Shown: positions 37,175 through 46,777, numbered from the stretch's first letter. The stretch: DNA of 64,000 bases from Voacanga thouarsii (GCA_026120185.1 JANUWF010001937.1:496001-560000), one strand, 5' to 3'. Notes: generated from the sequence alone by a model not told the origin. Numbers and translations are program-made.

Positions 37175-38790
37175 TGTTGGAATATATGCCCAATATGTAC
37201 TATGTATTTCTGTATTTTGGAAATTAATAAAAGCTTCATTCATTAATGTTATTTGTTTACATATATTCGAGCACTAAAGGTCTAAGTGTGTTAGTAAATA
37301 ATCTATGTGATTGTGCCGTGCTTTCATAGTAAGATGTAGATTATGCGCTACTAACATATAAGTGAAAATTTGTTCTTGATCAATTGATAAAGCTAGGTAC
37401 TTTATCAAGGTTTAGATCATTATGCTATGATTTCTAAATAGGGAATGGTTTACCTTTAATCAGTAAGTAGTCCACTCACACCAATAGTGTAAGCGTATTT
37501 GAAATACGTAAAATTAGATCACGCAATAATAATCTTTATCAAAATACTAAAATAAATAAAGATTGATTTATCGCAGCTACTGTGTGGACAAGAACCCTAG
37601 GACTTGAGTGTAAGTCGGTAATCTGGTGAAGTTGAACTTGTACATTTTGATGCATATTGGGTGAGGTCTTATCGCAAGGCCAATAACTTTGTATGTTTGG
37701 TGTATGACTCTAGTTAATTAAAACGAACTTATACAACAGAGTTTTTATACTTCATTACATGAAGAAATCACCCCCTTGTGATTGTTCGGGATAATCTAAT
37801 AATCCAGAACCTTGGGAAACATGACTAAGTATATACACCTTTGGGTTGCTCCCTATGATAAATGGATACGCACTGGAAGTCGTGGATTATCTAACTAGTC
37901 ATCAAAGGATAGTAGATATCATTGAGAAATGTGTTAGTACCATTTTCCTATCTTAATGATGGGTGTTACGTAGAGGTGTATTTTTGCCATTACACTTGTA
38001 GGTTAGAGACACCGCACTTGCTATTTGTTAATATGTTCTCGAGGTCAATATTTTCATATGATGATAAAGTGAATATTTAAAATGATTAAAATATTGCTAT
38101 TTGTTAGCAAGTGTATTTTGTTCATTTTAGTAGCCAAGAATAATATGTCTTTTGGTTCCCAAAGTAACTCAAATAACTTTAGTAATTTTATTTACTATAT
38201 GGGCTTATTGGGTGAATTTATGATTGGAAGAATTATTCTAAGAGTCCAATTAATTATTTATTTGGGCTAGAATAATTAATTGGGCCAATTTATTTAATTA
38301 GTTTATTAATTAATTATCTTGAATAATTTTATATTAGATCCAAAGTAGCTTAAATAATTAATATAAGAACTAATTTAATTAATTGATTTATTAATTAATT
38401 ATCTTGGATAATTTTTTATTAGACCTAAGTAGATTAATTAATTAATAAGAGAACTATTTAATTAGTTATTTGACTAATTAATATTACATGGCCCATCAGG
38501 ATTTTGATGAAGCCGCCATGCACAAAGAAAAAAATATATAGAAACGAAAAGAAGAAAAAGGAAACGTGTCTTTGTTTTTGAAAAGAAAAAAAAAGGACAG
38601 CTAATTTTATTTAATAGGCATCTTGTGTGCCATGGAGTAAGTTGACCGAATTCCAAATTGAAAAAGTAGCTTTTGGTAGTTTTACTTAGAAAAATAGAAG
38701 CCGCCGTTTTCCTTCGTTTTCTTAACCGTTTTTAGCTCTTATGTTTTGTTCCAATTTTTCTTCACCCTAATTCTACTTTCACCAATAGAG
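37175..38790 (+). repeat. Copia-2 3' LTR (right end approximate)
   Basis: Starts TGTTGGAATATATG directly after the purine tract. The middle (about 37430-37980) resembles the copia-3 LTR read on the minus strand (phrases such as 'tagtccactca', 'gaaatacgta', 'gacttgag', 'aacatgact'). The 3' boundary near 38790 is a guess; no matching 5' LTR is present. Confidence 0.6.
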
Positions 38791-39559
38791 GTCCATAGTT
38801 GTTAAAGAATACTCTAAAAGGTCAAGAATTAGCAAACATGTTAAGTATTTAATGCGAATGAGCCGACAATTAGCTAGTGTTCCCGCAGAACAAGTAGACA
38901 TTCCTATTCAACAAGAGCTGTCAAACTCAAATCTATCTCCGGTTATGAAAGTTAGTCGCCCTAGAAATAAGTATTCCTAGACTTTGGCTCAAGAAAAATT
39001 TTAATTTGCTATCTTTCGCTGTGATTTAATTTCCCCACAATCCTTTATTAATAACAAATGGTTTGTGAAATTGCCTAGAGATAGGGATTTTGTAGCCTCC
39101 GGATGGTTTGAGATGATGAGTGATGAGTAATACACCTTTAGGTTTTGTTGGTTAGATAGAGATACCAATTATTCGAATTTGGATATAGAAATCTCATAAC
39201 TCAAGAAAGAGTCAGATTGATATTTGACTCATTCTAGTGCCTAGAATTAGGAATTATGGGTCTAAGGGATGCTCATTTCTTAGGTCTTGAATGGGGAATT
39301 CCTTTTGTTACATAGGTTATTGTCTTTCTTATTCCTTAAGGAAATTATGACTCTCTCTTGTTTGCAAGAACATGACCTCTCCTATTGTAGTTAGTGTTAT
39401 CCCTTACATTTACTTTTGGCTAAACAATGAGAAGAGAAAGAGGTAGGGGTGCCAGCAATATTCCATAAGATTCTTCGATACTTGCCAATAATACTAAACT
39501 ACACGATAGGTGCACTTGCCTATATCTATATGTTGTGTAATTCTAATTGGCATTTTAAT
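38791..39559. other. Unassigned degraded sequence
   Basis: Short conserved-looking phrases ('FVKLPRDRDFVASGWFE' near 39070, +) sit among many stops. It may be part of another retroelement, but I cannot name a domain. Confidence 0.3.
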
Positions 39560-40621
39560 TATTAAAACTTGTGTGTATGTAGGGCACAAGACTTGAATTT
39601 TCTTATCCGTGCAACATCCGCATCAAATGGTTACAAGACATTAATTATTGCTAAACTGAATAGATCTCTCCCAACTTCTCCCTTTAATAAAGCGGTGGGA
39701 AATTTCTATGGAATGCAAATTGTTGTAAGAATGTTACTCCAAAAATTTGACACTTTCTTTGGACGGCTTGTGATGATATTTTTCCTAAAAAGAGTAACAT
39801 TGCTAAGAAAATGGATTTTGATGAACAGTGTTCCCGTTGTGGCCATTCATGTGAAATTGATCACCATGCTTTGTTTGAGTGCTCATAGTCAAAGAAACTT
39901 TGGTCCTCAATGAGGTTTGGGCCAAGGATTCTTCACTTCCTAGTAGTCTCCTTTGCTGACTTATTAACCTTTGTATTGTTTTTGCTCCACGAGATGCTGC
40001 TGAGTTTTGTGTGTTTTCTTTGTTATGTTGGACTACTAGAAATTGCCAAATCTTTGAATTTATTGTGCCAACAGTGAATTCTCTACTTCATATGGGTGTT
40101 GTTGTGTTGGATGATTTTGGGGCCTCTTCATGCTAAGCTAGTTTAGCACCTTCTATTTGCCCTTTTGCTTTGTGGTCGCCGCAATATATAGGTTTCATTA
40201 AAGCTACCTCTTGCTTACATGCTTCAGCTACGGTTGGTGTTGTTTTGCGTGATTCTTCTGGTTACGTTCTTAGTGCTATGTCTACTAGAATTCCCCCTGT
40301 TGATATGGCAGCGCATGCCCTGCTTCTTGCCATCAGGTGGGCTGCCATGAATCAATATAGGAGAGTTATCTTGGAGGGTGACTGCCTTAGTCTTATTAAT
40401 AAGGTTAATTCTAAGGGTCCAGATTTCTCACCCTGTGGACATATCATAAGTGTCATTAAGGATATGTTGCATGTATTTGACTCTTTTGATGTCTTGTTTA
40501 TCCATCATGAAGGGAATGTGCCTAATCACTTATTGGCCCACAAAGACTTATCTTCGTCTATTCCTTTAGAATGGTATAATAATCTCCCTTCTGATGTACT
40601 ATTGGCCGTTATAGTTGATTT
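39560..40621 (+). pseudogene. LINE 3' end: zf-RVT region and RNase H domain
   Basis: Around 39700-39900, reading across frames, the pattern W-K-x-L-W, 'HFLWTACDDIFPKKSNIAKK' and 'CSRCGHSCEIDHHALFECS' is the zinc-binding zf-RVT segment that follows reverse transcriptase in plant non-LTR elements. An open 150-codon stretch (40170-40621) is an RNase H-like domain (RVT_3 type): 'TVGVVLRDSSGYVL', 'HALLLAIRWAAMN', 'VILEGDCLSLINKV', 'LFIHHEGNVPNHLLAH'. It is cut at 40621 by the young copia element; its end and a poly(A) tail lie at 45828-45871. Confidence 0.8.
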
Positions 40622-40988
40622 TGTTATGAATTATTGGAATCTCCATTAATTAGTGGAGGCTCCACTAATTATGGATTTATGTGAATTATTAGAAGATTTT
40701 TATGGATGTCCACCATTTAGTGGAGACACCATTAATTGAGATTAGTTGAATATGATGTATGCAATGATGTATTCCACTAATTAGAGCTCTATAAATAGAG
40801 CTATTCTCTAAGCTTGTAATACACCATCATTTTGTGAAAGAAAGATTAGTGAAAGAAAGATTAGAGAAAGAATTGTGAGAGAAAGAAAGAGAGAAGTTTG
40901 AAGAGAAATTCTTGTGCAAAGAATAGTTAGAATTTTCTTAGTGTGTAGTGTGTAGATTTTATTCTAACACTACCCTAATTTTATAACA
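40622..40988 (+). repeat. 5' LTR of the RKD-carrying copia element
   Basis: 367 bp. It contains inverted motifs (TCCATTAATTAGTGGA), a TATAAATAG box at 40790-40798 and a tandem 'gtgaaagaaagattag' doublet. Identical by eye to 45461-45827. Confidence 0.95.
40790..40798 (+). promoter_or_regulatory. LTR TATA box
   Basis: TATAAATAG in the 5' LTR; the 3' LTR has the same at 45629-45637. It would start the element's genomic RNA about 30 bp downstream, near 'aagcttgtaatacacc'. Confidence 0.65.
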
Positions 40989-41005
40989 CGTTATCAGCAC
41001 GAGTC
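40989..41005 (+). other. Primer-binding region of the RKD-carrying copia element
   Basis: 'cgttatcagcacgagtc' directly follows the LTR end. Its position fits a primer-binding site; I have not identified the tRNA. Confidence 0.5.
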
Positions 41006-41029
41006 TCTGCCGTTATTAAAGCCAGAAGA

Positions 41030-41650
41030 CAGGTACGCATTTATTGATCTCGCTAAATTCGAATTTGTAGCCCTTGATATTTCTGAAAAAAAAAATTTAT
41101 ATGTCATACAGAAATGCATCTAAATACTAAAAAAAAAAGGAGATCCATATGTCATGTGGATAAAAAAAAAAAAAAAAAAAAAGATTTGACCACCTGAAGA
41201 TGGTCGTACTACCCACTGCACGGTATGAATGGTTGCACCTGAAGTTGCAAGATTGTAAAACCGTGAACTCCGTGATGTATAAAACTACATCTTAGTTAAA
41301 AATTTTACGGAGAAAAAGTTATCGATGAAGTTATATTGGAGAAGACATTCTCCATTTTTCATGTTCTACAAGAATAATATCGATAAAAAGGGTATCCAAA
41401 ATTGACAGCTCTAACATGAGTTATTATTGAGAAATCATGAAGCCAGATGAACTGGCTCAACAGCACTCCGGAAGTGAATGTTGTTGGCTCCAGCAGAAGC
41501 CATCGTTATAGTCGTAGTTGTGGCAGTGGCCGTGGTTATGGTCATGGACACACTCGATATTTCCCTTATCACGAGAAATACCGCCACCGAAGTGGAACAG
41601 AAAAGATAATAAGGGAAAAAGATATTTCCATTAATAATAAGCATCACATC
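41030..41650 (+). pseudogene. Copia gag remnant of the RKD-carrying element
   Basis: The gag N-terminus is visible as 'DLAKFEFVALDIS' (about 41049-41086). It is followed by A-rich insertions and a jump (internal deletion) to 'HLKMVVLPTARYEWLHLKLQ' near 41190, then 'KPDELAQQHSGSE' and an Arg/Gly-rich stretch (41447-41620, 'RSCGSGRGYGHGHTRY'). The zinc knuckle that should come next is missing because the captured RKD segment starts about here. Frameshifts and stops prevent a functional Gag. Confidence 0.78.
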
Positions 41651-41661
41651 TTTTATTCATA

Positions 41662-43059
41662 TCAATAGTGTTCATATGAACTTGATGATACATGCTTATA
41701 GTTGCTCTTTTGTAATTGAGCTGACAAATGTAAGATGAAGGTTTGTAATTGTTCTTTTTCAATATTTACATTAGAGGATGACAAACAATTAGTAATTATG
41801 GACTTCAACTCCTCTTTTTCGACATCCTCCTCCTTTTCTTTCCCCTTTGAGCCAGCATCGAGACTAGTAGCAGGATTAGCCGTAAAATTACTGCGAAATG
41901 AGTCTTGAGATTTTATGATCTCCTTAAGTTTATTATATTTCTTATTATATTTGGCCTTGAAGCATGCTTGTCTCAATTTCTGTGTTTGGTCCTCTAACTG
42001 CGTATTAGGACTTTCTTCCACCAAATGTTTTTCACATTCTAGTATCGCAATGGCTTCTTGTAATTTCTTCTCAGCCATATGTCCTCCTTCTTCTTTATTT
42101 TGCATATCCTGTAAATCGAAGTGATATCATCGGTTATTTACTTATAAATCTTTCATAGTTTCATACTTGCAAATTATAAGTATGTATGAGAGAGAACCTG
42201 AACATTCTTAATTATGGTCTCCAAGCTCACCAACTTCCTGTGAGACCATCGACGAATTCCTAACTCCCTACATCTTTTCTTGAGACAGGTTATGCCAATA
42301 TTCAATTCTTTGGCTGCGCTCTTGATTGGTAGGTAAAAGTATTGAGAAATTGTTTCTCTTGATAGTGTCTGGGAGTTATTGCCCTTCTTCTCTCTCTGCC
42401 TCTTAATCATCTTCTTCTCCCCAAGAATTTTGTCTGCAATAATATCTTGAACTTCGATATTATGCATTTCATGAGTACTTACTCCGACTTCGTTGTCAAG
42501 ACCACTCATTATTTCTCCTAGAAAAATAAAATAATATAAGTAAAGGTAATACCATTCAAAATCCATGTTTAAATAGATAATAACCTGGAATCATATTCTG
42601 ACTTTGTTCAAAATCCATTAGAGAATAGAATGGATCATGCACAAGCATATCCTCATTCAAAGGAATAGCATCAAGAGGAACAGTATCAAAAGCAGTCTTT
42701 TGTAGGGGTAGATCAACTTGGTCCAAAGCAGTATGTTCAAAACTTCCACTGATTTACATCAAAAACAAACCAAAAGAGAGTTTAATTTCATTATCAAGCA
42801 CACTAAAAACAAATGGAAGCCATTAAAGGTATCTCACCTGAAATTAGGAGGAAGTGGTTGGTTTGGAAAGGAAAATATATCAAAATCTTCTGCGTTCGAA
42901 TTAGACAGAAGCGGTTGGTTTGAAAAGGAAAACATATCAAAATCTTCTGTGTTCGAATTAGGCAAAAGCGGTTGGTTTGGAAATGAAAATACATCAACAT
43001 CTCGTCGTAGAAACTAAGTCAAAATTTGACCATGTCTCAAATGAATTACGAGTCTCCAT
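41662..43059 (-). pseudogene. RKD: Captured RKD-type (RWP-RK) transcription factor gene, nearly intact
   Basis: Four exons on the minus strand: 43059-42838, 42748-42585, 42517-42198 and 42108-41662 (stop TGA). The three introns (89, 67, 89 bp) all have GT-AG ends. Exon 3 holds the RWP-RK DNA-binding domain: 'ISQYFYLPIKSAAKELNIGI', 'CLKKRCRELGI' and the signature RWSHRK, where serine replaces the usual proline. Exon 4 continues with the RKD C-terminal helix ('LEDQTQKLRQACFKAKY'). Exon 1 has a frameshift near 43000: ATG at 43059 leads to a stop after about 21 codons. From the in-frame ATG at 42935 the spliced frame is open for 342 codons. RKD proteins control egg-cell and early-embryo programmes. 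It lies antisense inside a copia element; whether it is expressed is unknown. I call it a pseudogene because of the shift, but it may be functional. Confidence 0.85.
42838..42989 (-). repeat. 57-bp coding tandem repeat in RKD exon 1
   Basis: Two full units (42989-42933, 42932-42876) and a partial third (42875-42838) encode the repeated peptide FSF(P/S)NQPLL(P/S)NSN(T/A)EDFD(M/I). The period is 19 codons, so changes in copy number keep the frame. Confidence 0.85.
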
Positions 43060-43331
43060 ATCTGCTTTGTGATTTTTGTTTTTGATGTTTACTAATGACT
43101 GATAACTGAGATATATATCGATACATACATATATATATATATATATATATCTGTATGAAGAAGAAGAAGAGGTAGATGGTAGGTAGAGGGTCGGAGGAGA
43201 AGAAAAGACAAGAGAGGAAGATGAAAAGTCGGTACCGGGAAGAGTGAAAAAAAAATAGATATTTTTCTTGGCATTTCCTGCTTGTCATCATTTTCTTATA
43301 TTTCTTTTCTTATTCTCTTGTGAAATCATTA
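43060..43331 (-). promoter_or_regulatory. Captured upstream DNA of the RKD gene
   Basis: About 250 bp between the first RKD ATG and the point where copia sequence resumes (43332). It contains a (TA)n run (43129-43150) and, on the minus strand, pyrimidine-rich sequence (about 43151-43250), typical of plant core promoters and leaders. It is neither copia coding nor RKD coding. A promoter role is inferred. Confidence 0.45.
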
Positions 43332-44815
43332 TTCCCTAAATTAAGGGGAGAACAGAAACAGTACAAGAAAGATCGTAATTGGACAACATCATTAAATTAT
43401 CTTGATCCGCATACAAGCGCATGTGAACTTGAAGTTCAAAAGATAATTCATTTGTAAAGCATTGCAAATCAAATGCCAGACGCTTTTGTTGACTCTAGAA
43501 GAGTAACAAAATCGCATATGCCAGCTATAAATGCTCCTATTCGAATTGAAGTTCCAGCAGAACAAAATATTATACCTATAGCTGCTGAGCCAAAAGCATG
43601 CCGTAAGCATGGTCGACCTCTTGGTTCTAAAGATAAAAATCCTCGAAAGAAAAGAGGATTAAATGATCCGAAGATCATATTGAAGAAAAGAATGATAAAG
43701 ACCAAGAGAGAACTCGATGACAAAGAACTAGAAGTTGATGAAAGTAACACCGAAATTTCTATCAATTATACCACTTCGGTAGAAGTTGGAATCGGATAGA
43801 AACCGTTATTGATGATATATTTGCATACAATATATCTCTTGATGTTACACAGGATAATGATGATCCCGAACCAATATCGCTTGATGAATGTCGGCATAGA
43901 AAAGATTGGCTGCAATGGAAAGATGCGATTCAATCGGAGTTAAATGCACCGACAAAACGTGAAGTCTTCGGACCTGCAGTCCGAATACCGTAAGGTGTAA
44001 AACCCGTTGGCTACAAATGGATATTTGTGTGAAAGCGCAATGAAAAGAGTGAAATCGTTCGATATAAAGCGCGATTAGTAGCCCAAGGTTTTTCACAAAG
44101 ACCAGGTATTGACTATGATGAAACTTATTCTCCCGTTGTTGATGCTATTACACTCCGATATCTTATCGGTTTGGCAAGACATGAAAAGATAGATATGCGC
44201 CTATTAGATGTTGTCACTCGCTTACTTGTATGGAAATTTAGAAAATGATGTTTACATGAAAATCCCCGAAGGATTTCATATGCCCGAAGCATATAAACAT
44301 TATCCTCGTGAAAATTACTCCATCAAGTTGCGTAAATCATTATATGGCCTCGAAGCAATCTGGGCGCATGTGGTTCACACGTCTTAGTGAATATTTATTG
44401 AAAGCGGGATTTAAAAATGACCAGGTATGTCCATGCGTTTTTATTAAGAAATCTGGTTCTAAATTTGTGATATTAGCTATATATGTTGATGATATTAATC
44501 TTATTGGAACTCCTGAAGAGCTCCAAGAAACAATTGATTATTTAAAAAGAGAATTCGAAATCAAGGATTTTGGTAAAACCAAAATTTGCCTTGGTTTACA
44601 AATTGAACATTTGGAGAGTGGAACATTTATTCATCAATCAACATATACAAGCAAAAGTGCTAAAAAGATTTTACATGGACAAAGCACATCCATTGAGTAT
44701 TCCAATGATCGTCCGATCATTAAATGTGGATAAAGATCCTTTCCGACCTCAAGAAAATGATGAAGAACTCCTTGGTCCTCGAAGTACCATATCTCAAGTG
44801 CAATTGGTGCATTGA
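43332..44815 (+). pseudogene. Integrase tail and reverse transcriptase of the RKD-carrying copia
   Basis: Copia sequence resumes with 'FPKLRGEQKQYKKDRNW' (43332 on) and 'LDPHTSACELEVQKIIHL', the integrase C-terminal region. The open stretch 43473-43799 has the linker ending in a GRPLGSKDKNPRKK basic motif. Reverse transcriptase starts near 43890 ('WLQWKDAIQSELNAP') and continues through 'RYKARLVAQGFSQRPGIDYD', with shifts near 43990 and 44215. It contains 'AIYVDDINLIGTPEE' with an intact YVDD at about 44476-44500. Several stops make it non-functional. Confidence 0.85.
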
Positions 44816-45336
44816 TGTATCTTGCTAATAACACACGGCCTGATATTGCTTTCGCTGTCAATTTATTAGCAAGATTTAGTTCTTCACCAACACGACGACA
44901 TTGGAATGGAATTAAACAAGTCCTTCGATATCTCCAAGCTACTTCTTCATATCATGCTGAAATTATAGCCATTCATGAAGCAAGTCGAGAATGTGTATGG
45001 CTAAGATCCATGATTCATTATATCCGAGAAAGTTGTGGATTATCATCAATCAAAGGTATTCCAACTCCTCTTTATGAAGACAATGCAGCTTGCATAGCTC
45101 AATTACGAGGAGGATATATTAAAAGAGATCGGACAAAACATATTTCACCAAAATTCTTCTTTACTCATGAACTCCAGAAGAAATGTGAAATTGATGTGCT
45201 ACAAATTCGGTCATGTGATAACCTCGCAGATATTTTCACGAAGACTTTACCGACGGCAACATTTGAAAAGTTGAGATATAAAATCGGTATGCGTCGGTTT
45301 AAAAATTTAAAGGAATCATCTCATCAGGGGGAGTAA
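44812..45336 (+). pseudogene. RNase H of the RKD-carrying copia, internally deleted
   Basis: The 174-codon open stretch starts at 'YLANNTRPDIAFAVNLLARF' and jumps from 'RYLQATS' straight to 'SYHAEIIAIHEASRECVWL'. In copia elements several dozen residues lie between these blocks, so the central part of RNase H is deleted. The C-terminal half is complete ('YEDNAACIAQLRGGYIKRDR', 'NLADIFTKTLPTATFEKL') up to the stop. Confidence 0.82.
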
Positions 45337-45447
45337 TAAACATACATATAGAATAGTGTACTCTTTTTCCTTCACTAGATTTTTTTTCCCACTGGGTTTT
45401 TATCTAGTAAGGTTTTAACGAGACATATTCTTTATGTATGGATGGAC

Positions 45448-45460
45448 ATCCAAGGGGGAG
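45448..45460 (+). other. Polypurine tract of the RKD-carrying copia
   Basis: 'atccaagggggag' immediately before the 3' LTR start TGTTATG. Confidence 0.8.
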
Positions 45461-45827
45461 TGTTATGAATTATTGGAATCTCCATTAATTAGTGGAGGCT
45501 CCACTAATTATGGATTTATGTGAATTATTAGAAGATTTTTATGGATGTCCACCATTTAGTGGAGACACCATTAATTGAGATTAGTTGAATATGATGTATG
45601 CAATGATGTATTCCACTAATTAGAGCTCTATAAATAGAGCTATTCTCTAAGCTTGTAATACACCATCATTTTGTGAAAGAAAGATTAGTGAAAGAAAGAT
45701 TAGAGAAAGAATTGTGAGAGAAAGAAAGAGAGAAGTTTGAAGAGAAATTCTTGTGCAAAGAATAGTTAGAATTTTCTTAGTGTGTAGTGTGTAGATTTTA
45801 TTCTAACACTACCCTAATTTTATAACA
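45461..45827 (+). repeat. 3' LTR of the RKD-carrying copia element
   Basis: 367 bp, identical by eye to 40622-40988; followed by the GATTT duplication. Confidence 0.95.
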
Positions 45828-45871
45828 GATTTTTCATTTTAATGATAATTTTCTTTTCCCTCAAAAAAAAA
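45828..45871 (+). mobile_element. LINE 3' tail with poly(A)
   Basis: Continues the LINE RNase H frame from 40621 after one GATTT copy, then ends in a 10-base A run (about 45862-45871). This is the poly(A) end of the non-LTR element. Confidence 0.65.
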
Positions 45872-46777
45872 AGTGATGGGTTACCATTGTGATATAAAAT
45901 AGATTAGGGCTAGATTATTTAATTTTGCAATTGGTAGTGTGCAAAGGGTTTGACAAGAAGGTGAGACAGCATGGGGATTCTAGGGGACAATGTCATGAGG
46001 GTGGGATGGTAGTTGGCATGAGATGGGAGCGAGGGCGGGTGGTTTAGATGTCGACAGTGTGACAGGCGGGGAAGAGGTATAGAACAGGGGCTGTTGTTGA
46101 GGAGAAGGGGGTAAGGCAAGGTTCTGGGTGAGGGTGGCGGTAAAGATTGGATAGAGTTAGACCAAGAGTTGTGTAAGTATGTACATTTGTTTTTTCTTAT
46201 TATATAATAAAAGTAAGAAAAATATTTGTTTTAAAAAAAAAGTTAAACGTAAGAAAAATCAACACCCATTGCCCGATTAAACCCATACCATTCTAAGTCC
46301 ATGTACAGATTGGAATCCATTTAATTATGTTAAAATCCTTTTGATATCCAAAATTTCATCTCTGAACTAATTATATGATTATGCATTGTATTAAAATCAC
46401 ATATTTGATCATTTTTAATTTCCTATTCTAGGGTCTAAAAGTGATGGATAATTTTTTTGAATCAAATTGAAATAAAACATATTTTTCTTTTCTAATAATT
46501 GACATTAATCTTCGCGAATTACTATGCATAAGCAACCTTACACGCCATTACTGTCACATGCGCAATAAAGTCTTCCCCCTCCCACCCAACCACACACACA
46601 GAAAAGAAAAAGGGAAGTGTGCCTGGCTTACTCAAAAAACGGAAAGGAAAAATAAAAAAAAGAAAAATGGGTCTTTCATAATACCTTACGCTAAAAATTT
46701 CTTTTTCGCCTGATCAAGTTGGTGTTCATAGGGTCTGATGAGGGTGAACTGTGAAGGTCTCCGTCCAGTGTGATAAG
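45872..46777. other. Intergenic DNA, no gene seen
   Basis: Mixed sequence with a G-rich strand around 45950-46140 ('gggatggtagttggcatgag'), then AT-rich DNA. The short frames here have no recognisable content. Confidence 0.5.

Larger units (their letters stand above)
20547..38790 (+). mobile_element. Copia-2 (5'-truncated Ty1/copia, + strand), split by copia-3
   Basis: It starts within the protease ('WIVDSGATDHICNS' near 20549) and lacks gag and the 5' LTR. Integrase, reverse transcriptase and RNase H follow to 23163. Copia-3 then intervenes (23164-36754), with the 5-bp duplication GCTAT at 23159-23163 and 36755-36759. RNase H resumes at 36755 and ends near 37110. The purine tract 'tgcaaatgggagat' then precedes a 3' LTR starting TGTTGGAATAT at 37175. 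It is a relative of copia-3: most of its protease, integrase and RNase H can be aligned to copia-3 by eye. It is heavily mutated. Confidence 0.85.
40622..45827 (+). mobile_element. Young copia retrotransposon carrying an antisense RKD gene
   Basis: Two 367-bp LTRs (TGTTATGAAT to TTTTATAACA), identical as far as I can compare by eye, flank a 4.5-kb interior. The 5-bp duplication GATTT lies at 40617-40621 and 45828-45832. The order on the plus strand is LTR, gag remnant (41030-41640), an antisense RWP-RK gene with three introns (41662-43059 plus about 250 bp upstream), integrase tail and reverse transcriptase (43332-44815), shortened RNase H (44812-45336), purine tract, LTR. Zinc knuckle, protease and the integrase catalytic core are absent where the RKD segment sits. 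The element cannot move on its own, yet it inserted recently, so it must have used proteins from a complete relative. Confidence 0.92.

Noticed and set aside
42174..42566. RKD start at the ATG at 42566
   Set aside because: That ATG and the following codons lie in intron 2 (42584-42518); exon 3 begins at 42517 after a TTCTAG acceptor.
41662..43059. RKD as a resident host gene flanked by chance by two retroelements
   Set aside because: Copia gag and copia integrase of one element lie on both sides within a single LTR pair that has matching GATTT duplications, so the gene is inside the element.
43046..43291. Minus-strand open frames upstream of RKD
   Set aside because: Low-complexity Phe/Ser/Leu and Ile/Tyr composition caused by pyrimidine and TA tracts; better read as captured upstream DNA.
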